Source: Maratus speciosus (lineage: Eukaryota; Arthropoda; Arachnida; Araneae; Salticidae). Taken from it: DNA of 64,000 bases. This document shows, piece after piece, positions 20,983-31,387 of the stretch. The position numbers and the translations under genes are program-made. The notes under the pieces are model-generated. The model was not told where the DNA came from. It worked only from the letters and a program-made list of their open reading frames with translations, and ran no database searches. Position 1 is the stretch's first letter. Every line of letters begins with the position of its first letter. The stretch covers positions 255,885,333 to 255,949,332 of the forward strand of contig OZ010793.1 of the NCBI GenBank assembly GCA_963932465.1. Direction: 5' to 3'.

Positions 20983-21384
20983 TTTCCCCTTCAGCCGCTA
21001 ACTGCGCAAGATTTGATGCTCTTCCGAAAGTTCATATACCCAATATACCTACCTTTTCGTCCCATAGTTTCAAATATTGTCACGGCCTCTTACCGCCTAG
21101 CGAAATATCTAACAACTATATTTTCTCCTCTCCTGTCCGAAAATGTATGCAAAGAGCCGGATTTCTCAATTAGCCTACAACATATACGATATACACTGTA
21201 AAGAATTCCATCACCTTTGCTAAAATGATTCAGAATTTATCCCCGTCTAAATTTACTATGGTCTCCTGTGACGTCAAATCTTTTTTCACGAATGTCCCGA
21301 TAAGTGGTGCCCTCTCTTGTCTTGAACAGAGACTTCGTGAATTTCATTATTCATATTTTGAAATCCAAGAACATATATCCCTTA
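20983..21384 (+). pseudogene. Penelope-type reverse transcriptase, 5' part (interrupted)
   Basis: Translation in shifting frames gives ARFDALPKVHIPNIP, then RPIVSNIVTASYRLAKYL, then SKFTMVSCDVKSFFTNVPI. These are the fingers region and RT motif A (with its catalytic Asp) in the form typical of Penelope-like elements. At least two frameshifts (near 21047 and between 21201 and 21225) and a stop show that it is dead. The frame ...QEHISLI is cut at 21384 by a foldback element. Motifs B and C continue at 29332, almost 8 kb away. Such elements move by target-primed reverse transcription. Confidence 0.8.
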
Positions 21385-22956
21385 TAGTCCAGGCAATAGA
21401 GAATTTTACCTAGCAAAATTAATGGTAGTACTGGAAATCGGCTTCCTAGATGTTTTTTGGGTCGCTGAATCCGAATTTGCAACTTCCCACCAAAATTTCC
21501 CCCGGCAACACCCTCAAATTTTGGTAAAAAGCCCCCAAAAAAGGTTTTTATTAAAAAATTCCATTTTTTATTGTTTTAGGGGAAAAGTATCTAGAAATTC
21601 AGAAAGTAGACAAAATTTCCAACAAATTAGATATATGACATTATGACTTAGGATGAAGGGAAAGGGGGATCTGCCTCGGAACATGCGCGCGGTGCTGCGT
21701 AAACTAAGTTGCGCAATTCCACTTAACCACTCACACCTTTACATTCACACTCCCATCTCCCCTCCGAACCTTCTCTATAAGGTTTACTTTAAGATTTTTG
21801 GGTCGCTGAATCCGAATTTTTAACTTTCCCCCCAAAATTCCCCCCCCCCCGGAAACCCCCACCAAATAGTTGTTTTTAACTTAAATTTCTAATTGTTTTA
21901 GGGAAAAGCATTACGAAATTCAGAAACTGGACAAAATTTGCAACAAATAGGATATATGACATTATGAATTAGGATGAACGGAGTGGGTGAGGGCTGCCTC
22001 GGAACATGCACTGCGGTGCTACGTGCACTAAATGATGAAGTCCAGGCAATAGGGGATTTTATCTGGCAAAATTAATGGTAGTACTGGAAATTGGCTTTCT
22101 AGATATTTTTTGGGTCGCTGAATCCGAATTTGTAACTTCCCACCAAATTTTACCCGGCAACCCCTCAAAAAATTGATCTTTTGAAAAAATTTGGTTTTTG
22201 AGTAAAGCGCGCGGGGAATGTTCCGAGGCAGCCCCCTTCTCCCCGTTTATCCTACGTCATAATGTCATATATCCTATTTATTGCAAATTTTGTCTAGTTT
22301 CTGAATTTTGTAATGCTTTTCCCCTAAAACAATAAGAAATTTAAGTTAAAAACAACTATTTGGGGGGTTTTCGGGGGGGGGGATTTTGGAGGTAAGTTAA
22401 TTCGGATTCAGCGACCCAAAAAACTTAAAGTAAACTTTATAAAGAAAGTTCGGATGGAAGATGGGAGGGCTAATGTAAACGTGTGAGTGGTTAAGTGGAA
22501 TTGCGCAACTTAGCCCACGCAGCACTGCGGCGCATGTTCCGAGGCAGATCCCCCCTTCCCTTTCATCCTAAGTCATAATGTCATATATCTAATTTGTTGC
22601 AAATTTTGTCTACTTTCTGAATTTCTAGCTACTTTCCCCCTAAAACAATAAAAATTTTTTTTTAATAAAAACCTTTTTTGAGGGGGCTTTTTACCAAAAT
22701 TTGGGGGTGTTGCCGGGGGAAAATTTGGTGGGAAGTTGCAAATTCGGATTCAGCGACCCCAAAAACATCTAGAAAGCCGATTTCCAGTACTACCATTAAT
22801 TTTGCTAGATAAAGTCCCTATACAGTCTCTATTGCCCAAGGGCGGCGCCAGAGGTGGGACCGGGGGGGCATATGCCCCCCCCCGTCGGGCATATCTGGCC
22901 CCCCCGTCGGGGTCAAATTTAATCGTCGTCGGGGAAAATTTTTTGACTTGAGTGTA

Positions 22957-24310
22957 GAATCCTGCATCGGGTCGGGTAACCCGATTTTTCCCGACCCGAC
23001 CCGAGTCGTGTCGAGTCGGGTGCATGTTAGTTTTTTTAAAAAAAAGTTCTCTGGTTAGTTTATAGAAAACCCGACCCACGGATAAGTTTACCGCTGATTT
23101 TTTTTTCTTTGGAAGTCGGATTGGCTTGGCTATATTTTTTTCGGTTTCGGGATGAGTTTTGATTCTTACGCGTCGGTCGTTTTTAAGCTGATTTTTCAAA
23201 AATTAGAATTATATCTCAGATTAGAGTCCTGCATCGATTCAGGTTGCCCGATTTTACCTACACCCGACCCGACCCACGGCTCGGATTGAGGATAACATTT
23301 TTCGTTGTGGTTGGGTTCGATTTCGGGTTGAGTTTTGATACTTAAGAGAAGTGTTGCCAAGTATCCCGATTTACGTGGAACGTATGTGGAATTTTTCACC
23401 GTACCCAAATTATGTCAAATTTTTACGAGTTTAATCTAAATTAAAATTTTATTCCTTAGTCTGCGACGAGAAATTTTAAGAATTTAACCACATGTCGGTT
23501 ACAGTCTGTCGTTACAACGACCGGATGTTACCGAAAACCTTATGCATTTTGTCTAGAAGTCATATTCACTCCTGTCCAATGTTTATTCGATTAACCGCAA
23601 ACTTAGGCGCCTATAAGAAATACGATTTCAAGAAGAGACAGGACGTGGAAATTCATCTGCTCACTTCGATCGTCTTATTAAAAAGCGTAGGGTAAGTATT
23701 TTTTTTCTTTTTTATATAAATGAATGAGTAAATAAAAAGATAGTTTCGTATAATTATTCAAGCTAACTTAGTATCAAACTAAAAATTTCTTCTTTGTTCA
23801 TTAATTTTAATATAGAGTAGAGTCTAATTTTATAATAATATGGAAATTAATCTCTATTTAATATATAGAAAAGAAATGGAAGGTATAAATGAGAAAATAA
23901 TTATATACATACATAACTTCATTGTAAACTGCGGGAAAAATTGTTGTCGCGTTTTGGGTCAACGAAGATTTTTTGGTAGGTTTCGGATTGATTTTAAGTT
24001 GAATGTTTGGGCCGGGTATAACCCAACAAGCGCAGGTATCTATTTCAGATAAAAACTACGTATTTGAATACGAATGACTCCTTACATGTTTATTTTTTTA
24101 CATAAAAGATAACATTAATATTAGAGATATGATTACAGACTATTTTTCTATAATTACATTATATGTATTTTGAATCAATTTTCTCCGATTCCGGGTTTCA
24201 GGTTGGGATTGGAATTAAGTATTTCGGGTTCGATCGGGTTACGGGTAGACGGAATATTTTTGGTTGGGTTCGGTTCGGGTTGAAGTTTGGTTTTAAATGA
24301 AATTTGCAAG
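22957..24310. repeat. GC-rich hAT-like terminal sequences, degraded cluster
   Basis: TAGAATCCTGCATCGGGTCG at 22957 and TTAGAGTCCTGCATCGATTC at 23221 are related starts, each followed by runs of CCCGACCCGA or ACCCGACCCG. A further run of GGGTTCGG/CGGGTT words lies at 24190-24285. They resemble the CCTGCA-type ends of the intact element at 26483. The copies look broken and overlapping. An ORF at 23492-23695 followed by GTAAGT has no recognisable motif. Confidence 0.45.
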
Positions 24311-24689
24311 GCTGCAAATTCTGTTTATTCCCTTAGCGGGACCCTAATTAGGTGTAACGTTTAACAGCTAGTTTTCACGATGGCACTTTTACTAACAAAT
24401 TAAAATAATTTTTGGTCACTGCATGCGTTTTCGATAGGGATTTGCCAACTGATTTTTTTCAGTTACCTCCGACATTAAAATACATGGTCAACCCGCCGTG
24501 AACACGAACAGCGTTTCGAAAAAAATTGGTTACCCACCTTACCTGATGCGGGACTCTTGTTTCTAGACCTTTGCATTTTCTTAAGGGGCGGGATGATCCA
24601 CCTCATAACCGGAGAACTATTCCATATGTTGTCGTTCACACACTTCTGTGTACTGCCGAAATTTTCCTGCCCCTAATTTCCCTGCTACA

Positions 24690-25695
24690 CTGCCGAAATT
24701 TCCAGGCCCGAGCCTGGCCCAACTCATCGGAAAAAAAAAATTCGGCCCGGCCGATAAAAAAATTAAAAGTTCGGTCCGAGCCTAGCCCGGCCCGTAGAAA
24801 AAATAATATTGGCCCGACCCGGTAAAAAAACTTAAAAGTTCGGCCCCAACCCGGCCCGGAAAAAAGTTAATATCTCGGCCCGAGTGAATTTTTACAAAAC
24901 ATTGAATTTTACGTCGATTTGGTTAAAAATTTGTCTAATACAAGGAAGCTCTGACCAAAAATATTTATCTTAACTTTTTTTTTTCTTATGTTTATAATCT
25001 TCATTTTTATAGAAGTGCTGTAGGCCCACATTCCGTGTATTAACATACATGTATTCCATGTACGCTAAAAATCTGAAAAATGCTATCCAGTAAAATCTTC
25101 TAAGACGGAATTGCATAGAATAAAAAAGCGTTATAAACAAGTTTCCTTCTTAGCAAGTGTAAATGTATCATATATTTTTTTCTTACCTATTAGCATATTA
25201 ATTTTGCATGGATCAACACGTTTTTCAGTTTAAAATAGGGTTCCGTCATAGGCAGGTTCCTTTTCACACGTTTTACTACATTTTAATTTAGCTATAGTAT
25301 TTTTAATAAGCATAAAAATCTACTATTCTTTAGAAAGAATAAATTTTAATGTTTAAGTGTAGAATAATGTCAATTTAAAAATGTATGTATTTTTTGCAAA
25401 AATTTTTGGGGCAGGCCTAATTTAACTGATCTTTGAATGGATCTGGCCAAGCTGAGACAATCATTTTCATACGCGCTGAGCCAAAACTAGGACTGAAAAT
25501 TTTGGGCCGCGAAGACTAGGAATGAAACCAGTCCCGGCTCTGTACAGAAAAAAAAATGTTAGACCCGTCGCAGCTCGAGCCTTCAGGAATAAAGTATGGA
25601 CAGGGCCCGGCCCAACCCTTCAGAAATAAAGTACGGCCCGGGGCCGGCCCTAAAAGAGTGGAGACAGAGTCCGGCCCGTGCAGATTTCTACCATA
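24690..25695. repeat. degraded GC-rich hAT-like element
   Basis: CCGAGCCTGGCCC, CGGCCCGGCC and CCCGGCCCG words cluster at 24705-24880. A matching group in opposite sense at 25500-25690 ends GGCCCGTGCAGATTTCTA. Between them is AT-rich DNA. The layout mirrors the element at 26483-27795, but no target duplication was found. Confidence 0.45.
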
Positions 25696-25849
25696 CATGT
25701 GCACGTAAAATCTGTAATATTGAATGACCTCTTATTGGGAGGTTGTTAGGTGGAAAAAGATTACGAAACAGAGTTTTTCCTTTCGGGTAATGCTCAAAAG
25801 TGTGGAAACTTTTTCTTTTGTGGATTCATCCACCTTCAGGGGTTAATTA

Positions 25850-28000
25850 GCGCCGGAGCCCACCGGAGCTCAGCTCCGGTACTTCTCTGTTTTTAGTAAA
25901 TATTTATATATTGGTCGAAATTCACCGAAGCTCATAAATACAGGGCTCCGGAGCCCAGTACAATAGCGCTTTTTTTGTATCATGAACGTTGTCCATTTTA
26001 AGGCACATTTACGAAGTCATTTTCATTTGTAAGTAGATTTAATTGCCATGTTTTCTTATTCTCATAGAAAGCAACCGAGAAGTGTTTCCTCTTTTTCTAT
26101 AAAAGCATCGAATCTTTCTAATTTAATCTGTCAAATTTTTAATTTAATCTGATTTTCAGAGACTCACCACAAAAGATTGTAATGCGGAAGGAATCGATTA
26201 TAGTTTAAGATATGCACGTTTTATAGGAAATTGAAAAACGCTGTTCTATTCTTCAGCATATAAATATTAATTTCTGCAAATTTCATTCTTTTTTTTTTTA
26301 TAAAAAATGCATAGCTGGCGAACTATTCCTTTTTTGTGTTGCCACTATTTCCAAATAATAATCCTTACAATATTTAATCCCAGAAATCTGCAATTAATTA
26401 ACATTAAAATTAGGCAAAGATTTCTATTCGAAAGGAGTGATAACTAAAAAGTGGAATATTTTACATCTAAGTATATGCTGATTAGAGGTCTGCACGGGCC
26501 CGGGCTTGGCCCGAGGCCCGTACCCGGCGGAATGATGGCGAATTTTACAACGGGCCAGCAAAAAAATTGAACGGGCCTGCAGGGCCAGGCCGGGCCGATA
26601 AAAAAAATTAATCGGGCCTGTCGGTCCGATATAAGAATTCAAGAAAAGCAGATAAAATACGAGCCATTTTCAATGAATATGATTTTCTCAAGAAGTAGAA
26701 ATGTGCATCACGAGCCGATGCGAGTTTAACAACATCAATACAGATATGTAACATGTCCATCGTAGAGATCGGCATCGTACAGTTACAAGATGTCTGATTA
26801 CGGGTTTAATTTTTTTTCAGCAGACTCGTGCCGGGACGGAACTGGTCTTAATCGATCTCAGGATGTGTATGACAGGCATTATGTTTTGTAAAAGTATTAA
26901 TAGTGATAATGAACTTCTGTTAACAGTATCTTTGGAAATATACCTTAAAGGGTTCTCATATTCACTGGTCAACAATGCGAAACTTTCAAACACATTTTCT
27001 GACTCATTTTTAACTATAAAGGCATAAAATTCACAGGCCTGACTGTTGAAGACATTTGGAAACGAATAGCTTTCGCCATATTTGATAAATTACTTACAGA
27101 GATTCTTGTCATGTGACTGTACGTTTTTCTCCTTTCCTGTGCTATCGCTTCCGGAAATTCGATTCCTAACGCTAACTTTGGCAGTATTTTCAGAGAAAGA
27201 TATATTGTTTTTATCTATGAAAAAGACGGCATTTACATAGTTTCTGAATAAGAATACCTGCCAATCTTACGCGTTTCCGAAAAGAAATGAATTCTCAAAT
27301 GTGTCGAAATGTAACTTCTTTCGATTTGAGAAAAGCCTTAAAAATGAGTGAAATATTTTCGCAAAACTACTTTTTATCATACAGATTCAAAAGGTATCAT
27401 GTTTTTAATCCTTTATTCAGAACTACATTAACTTTTTAATGAATCCTTATTGGAATTTCGAAATGTCTGTAGAGACGATGACTAAAACACTGTGTAATCG
27501 TTAATGTTTACTATTGTGTGTTTTCTGCTTTGCGAACACATAGTAATCTAAAATATACTGTAAAATTTTCCCATAAATATGTACGTAGTATTCATTAAAA
27601 GAATCTTAATTGTATGTCGAGAAAAAACGGATTTTTTTTGTAGAAATTGAATCGGACCGGGCCTGTTTTCATTAATTTTTGTACGGGCCGGGCCGAGAAC
27701 TGTAAAAATGCAAACGGGCCGGGCTCGGGCCGAACTTTCAAATTTTACACCGGGCCGGGCCCGGGCTCGGAAATTCCGGCCCGTGCAGACCTCTAATGCT
27801 GATAGATATATTTAAAATTTTTATTCCTCTAAAGAAAAAAAAAATGCTATAAGTTTTGAAAATAGTGTATGGAATATAAATATGGAGATTGGAGTGACGG
27901 GTTGGGAGGGGCGGGGGGACGCTACGGTTGTTAATACTGCAGAATATTAGGGCTCCGGTACTTTTTTTTGTTGGAAATTGAGCCCTACCGCCTATGAAGA
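25850..28000. repeat. possible host element around 26483 (GGAGCCC ends)
   Basis: GCGCCGGAGCCCACCGGAGC at 25849 and GGGCTCCGGTAC at about 27951 carry inverted GGAGCCC/GGGCTCC words and enclose the intact hAT copy. The pairing is short and imperfect, so this is a weak call. Confidence 0.25.
26483..27795. mobile_element. hAT-like element with exact 8 bp target duplication
   Basis: The 1,313 bp element starts TAGAGGTCTGCACGGGCC and ends with the inverted GGCCCGTGCAGACCTCTA. It is bounded by ATGCTGAT on both sides (26475-26482 and 27796-27803), an exact 8 bp duplication as hAT transposases make. About 150 bp at each end is rich in CGGGCC/GGCCCG words, in contrast to an AT-rich core without coding motifs. 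It is non-autonomous. Confidence 0.85.
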
Positions 28001-28157
28001 TTAGGTGACTAGTAGGGTGTTTCCAAAATAACCTTAAGAGCTATTTTCACTTTATTTATCTACTTTATTTATATTCTTTGATAAGCTTCGAAATTTATAT
28101 TTGGAATAAAAATGTTTTGGCCCTGTGCAATTCATCTCTAATTTTAATAGCAGTGTG

Positions 28158-28541
28158 AGTGTTAGAGACCTGCGCGTTTCGGGATATTCCAAATCCGGAC
28201 GCAAAACATATTCCACCTGTTATTTAAAAAGAGAAAAAAAAAACAAACAAAGAAATGTTTTATTGTTCATTTAAACCACTAATAAAGGAGAAAAGTTATC
28301 ACGACATGGGGGGAAAAAATTAAATACAGTCCCGGTCCGGCCTGAATCAACAGAAAAAAATAAGACCCGGACGTGCCCCGAGAAGAATGAAGTTCGAGCC
28401 TGGACCAACTTTTTTAAAGCTAAAATTTAGCTCGATCCCATACCGAGTTTTCAGATAAAATTTAAGCCCGGTCCGAGTTTAATGAAAGAAACTTTTACCG
28501 AGCTCGGGCTTCGGGACAAGCCCGGGCTCGTGAAGATTTCT
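28158..28541. repeat. degraded relative of the 26483 hAT element
   Basis: TTAGAGACCTGCGCG at the left and CCCGGGCTCGTGAAGATTTC at the right enclose CCGGTCCGGCC, GACCCGGAC and GCCCGGTCCGAG words. The termini are similar in style but mutated. No target duplication was recognised. Confidence 0.4.
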
Positions 28542-28545
28542 TATA

Positions 28546-29231
28546 CAGTAGAGCGCCGATTATCCGGACCGGTCGGGACAAGAGGCCGATCCGGTTAATG
28601 AAAAATCCACATAATTGGACAACTTTTAAAAATACCTAATGGCAATGTTTTTTAGGTCACTTCCCTCCACACTTTTTCCTGGCTTAGAACTGGCAATTGT
28701 GATAGTGCACATTTTAGCGTATTAAGGCGTATTTAGAAGGTTTTTTTTTTTTTTTTTTTTACTTTTTTAAAATTTAATTTTCTACAAAATTGGTCCGCAC
28801 TTAGACGTACGCATAGAAATTATTACATGTATATATACATACACTTTACAGTATGTACATTAAAAAAAAAATTCATTGATAGGAAAAAGAAATTCTTGAT
28901 AGACTTCTGCATCTAGAGGGCATTTTCTTTTTTCTGCGTGGGACTCTCGCGCGTTAGAAGTGAAACTTCTTAGGTTCTAGGAACAGTTAATTTTATGCAT
29001 TGCTTTCTTTGCATTTGTTGGCGATTTTATTATTTCCTGATTAGGAAATCGTTATTTAACTGTTAACTTTCGTGACATCCACCCAAATTCACCCTGCCTC
29101 GCCTAAAGAAGTTTCACTTAAGAATTTTTGGAGAAGGTTGGGAAAAAACGTTTGGAAGGTTGGGACCCTTGACCTATCCGCTTTATTGTACAATCCGGTT
29201 AATCGGCGTCCGGATAATCGGCACTCTACTG
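28546..29231. mobile_element. Tigger/pogo-type MITE (TA-flanked)
   Basis: The ends CAGTAGAGCGCCGATTATCC and, inverted, CAGTAGAGTGCCGATTATCC are flanked by TA on both sides. The CAGT...GATTATCCGG style is typical of Tigger-like elements. Inner copies of TCCGGTTAAT follow at both ends. The 686 bp element has no transposase motif. Confidence 0.85.
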
Positions 29232-29331
29232 TATATATTATAAATTCGGCCCCCCTGTCGGGGATACTGTGACCCCCCCCCCCCCCGTCGGGCAAGTTCT
29301 GGCGCCGCCCCTGCTATTACCTGGACTATTA

Positions 29332-29810
29332 CTCGCATATGTCTATCTCAAACTACACTTTCATTCCAAGGAAATTTTTACAAACAATCTGACGGTTTAG
29401 CCATGAGCTCCCCCCTGTCACCCATCCTCGCAGACATCTATATGCATTATTTTGAATGCTCCCTTTTCAATAAATTATCTTTCCCTTTCTGGATTCGCTA
29501 TGTTGATGACACATTCACCTTAATTGGCACCTCTCTTCACAATATTGATAATATTCTTAACATTATGAACTCTATTGATAGCAATATTCAATTCACTTAT
29601 GAAACTGAAAATAATAGTTCTCCCCATATACCCTTGTTACTCGCACTGTAACCGGTTTCACTACATCCGTCTATCGCAAAAGCTTCGCTGTTTCTTTGCC
29701 ACACAATGCTCGTTCTTGTCATACCCCGAGCCAAAAAATGGCCGCTTTTTATACCTTTATAAATCGTGCCATACATGTTTGCTCTGATTCTCTGAAAAAA
29801 TGCAGTTTAA
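29332..29810 (+). pseudogene. Penelope-type reverse transcriptase, 3' part
   Basis: Continues the RT cut at 21384. The frame yields GNFYKQSDGLAMSSPLSPIL (motif B region), then FWIRYVDDTFTL (motif C with catalytic YVDD). An open frame runs to about 29651. A frame change then leads to FTTSVYRKSFAVSLP and KMAAFYTFINRAIHVCSD, thumb-region sequence of the same family. No GIY-YIG endonuclease was recognised downstream; the trace ends near 29810, so the copy is 3'-truncated. Confidence 0.8.
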
Positions 29811-29880
29811 GGATAAATTAAAATTTGGTTACAAATCTTCAGAATATACTGCCCTTCCTCTTTACATCTTGAAATACTTA

Positions 29881-30000
29881 CATATAGTTGTCCATGAGAA
29901 AAAAAACTGGTTCTTTTAAATACAGTCCAATTGTGGGAAATGTTTGTCCTTGTGACTTATTTATCGTCATTGCAAATGACAGTATATTTGGAAATTTCAT
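29881..30000 (-). pseudogene. Helitron/PIF1-type helicase fragment
   Basis: On the minus strand from 30000 the frame reads ...LSFAMTINKSQGQTFPTIGL then YLKEPVF. AMTINKSQGQT is the highly conserved C-terminal helicase motif of PIF1-like proteins and of the helicase half of Helitron Rep/Hel proteins. The frame degenerates after PVF (a T-run frameshift), and about 40 residues are all that remain. It is the only visible trace of autonomous Helitron coding in the window. Confidence 0.75.
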
Positions 30001-30293
30001 TCATATCAAATCATTTCATTCATTACTCATTCATTTCAAATAAATTTTTTTTTTTTTTTTTTTTTTTTAAGACATGCTTTCGTTAATAACATTCACAAAA
30101 ATTTAGAATATATATGTATATATATTTAAATTTAATGCACTGAAAATTAGAAAATAATTTTTGGGCTATAAAAGAAATTGTTTTATTTTTTTTCATATTC
30201 AAGAAAAAAAAAGTGAAAGCATGGATGCCAATGTAATTTAACTTTTGTTTAAGTTTATTTTATGATATTATACTATGTACGTATGTATATATA

Positions 30294-31387
30294 CCAGATG
30301 TCCCAAAAATGACTGATGTATTTTAAAATTCAATAACTTGCAAACGGTGACAGATATTAAAAAAATTCTTGCAGGAGGGTTATGTATGATGTCCCAAAAA
30401 TGACTGATGGATTTTAAAATTCAATAACTTGCAAACGGTGACAGATATTAAAAAAATCCTTGCAGGAGGGTTATGTATGATGTCCCAAAAATGACTGATG
30501 GATTTTAAAATTCAATAACTTGCAAACGGTGACAGATATTAAAAAAATTCTTGCAGGAGGGTTATGTATGGTGTCCCAAAAATGACTGATGGATTTTAAA
30601 ATTCAATAACTTGCAAACGGTGACAGATATTAAAAAAATTCTTGCAGGAGGGTTATGTATGGTGTCCCAAAAATGACTGATGGATTTTAAAATTCAATAA
30701 CTTGCAAACGGTGACAGATATTAAAAAAATTCTTGCAGGAGGGTTATGTATGATGTCAAAAAATGACTGATGGATTTTAAAATTCAATAACTTGCAAACG
30801 GTGACAGATATTAAAAAAATTCTTGCAGGAGGGTTATGTATGATGTCCCAAAAATGACTGATGGATTTTAAAATTCAATAACTTGCAAACGGTGACAGAT
30901 ATTAAAAAAATTCTTGCAGGAGGGTTATGTATGATGTTCCAAAAATGACTGATGGATTTTAAAATTCAATAACTTGCAAACGGTGACAGATATTAAAAAA
31001 AATTCTTGCAGGAGGGTTATGTATGATGTCAGGAGTTTTTTTTTTACCGTGATTCTTGATTTTAGTTCGAATTTCAAGCAATAGATGGCGCTGAAAACAA
31101 TAGGCGCTCAGTCCAGACCCGATTTTTGGTACTTCGGGATCCATTCAATAAAATTTAATCACCTTTTTTTCGCATGGAAGAAGAGAGAGGGCGAAAAATC
31201 GGGTCTGGATTTAGCGGTTATTGCTTGCAACGCCATCTATCAATGTTATTTGTAACTAAAACTGAGAATCGCAGCATAAAAACTCCTGACATCTCACATA
31301 ACACTCCTGGAAGAACTTTTTAAATACCTGTCACCATTTGCAAATTATTGAATTTTAAAATCCATCAGTCATTTTTGGGACACCCGG
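30294..31387. mobile_element. palindromic MITE with amplified 91 bp segment
   Basis: The ends CCAGATGTCCCAAAAATGAC and, inverted, CCGGGTGTCCCAAAAATGAC are flanked by TA. The element is a foldback: both arms contain GACTGATGGATTTTAAAATT and the centre has inverted ATAGATGGCGC and AAAATCGGGTCTGG words. Compared with the 453 bp relative at 49830, the left arm has a 91 bp block repeated in tandem. Confidence 0.85.
30298..31024 (+). repeat. 91 bp tandem repeat, eight units
   Basis: Units start at 30298, 30389, 30480, 30571, 30662, 30753, 30843 and 30934, and differ by only a few bases. Each holds GACTGATGGATTTTAAAATT, AACTTGCAAACGGTGACAG and TTGCAGGAGGGTTATGTATG. The near identity implies recent amplification (or assembly uncertainty in copy number). 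Confidence 0.95.

Larger units (their letters stand above)
22837..29313. mobile_element. hAT-like element, 6.5 kb, with 8 bp target duplication
   Basis: The left end CAAGGGCGGCGCCAGAG and the right end (inverted) CAGGGGCGGCGCCAGAAC are flanked by CTATTGCC (22829-22836) and CTATTACC (29314-29321), an 8 bp duplication with one mismatch. Both termini carry CCCCCCGTCGGG-type repeats. No transposase frame was found, so it is either non-autonomous or gutted. Its interior has been colonised by other GC-rich elements. Confidence 0.75.
21385..29328. mobile_element. foldback element inserted in the Penelope RT
   Basis: The termini TAGTCCAGGCAATAG (21385) and, inverted, TAGTCCAGGTAATAG (ending 29328) are flanked by TTA (21382-21384 and 29329-29331). 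Deleting one TTA restores the RT reading frame. The element's own DNA is 21385-22836 plus 29322-29328; the rest is a later hAT insertion. Its two ~0.6 kb arms are inverted copies (shared GGGTCGCTGAATCCGAATTT, GACATTATGA and TGCCTCGGAACATG), with an extra internal copy of the terminus at about 22032. G- and C-runs are common. A 3 bp TTA duplication fits PIF/Harbinger-type mobilisation, but this is not proven. Confidence 0.75.

Noticed and set aside
22736..23199. Minus-strand 149-codon frame with Gly/Pro-rich stretches
   Set aside because: Spans the junction of the foldback element, the hAT end and GC-rich repeats; the apparent protein is repeat-derived.
23492..23695. 67-codon frame followed by GTAAGT, like an exon with a donor site
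   Set aside because: No recognisable domain, no partner exon or acceptor seen, and it lies inside a degraded hAT cluster.
30298..31024. Regular direct repeats suggesting a CRISPR array
   Set aside because: The units are contiguous without spacers and belong to a MITE arm in a eukaryotic genome.
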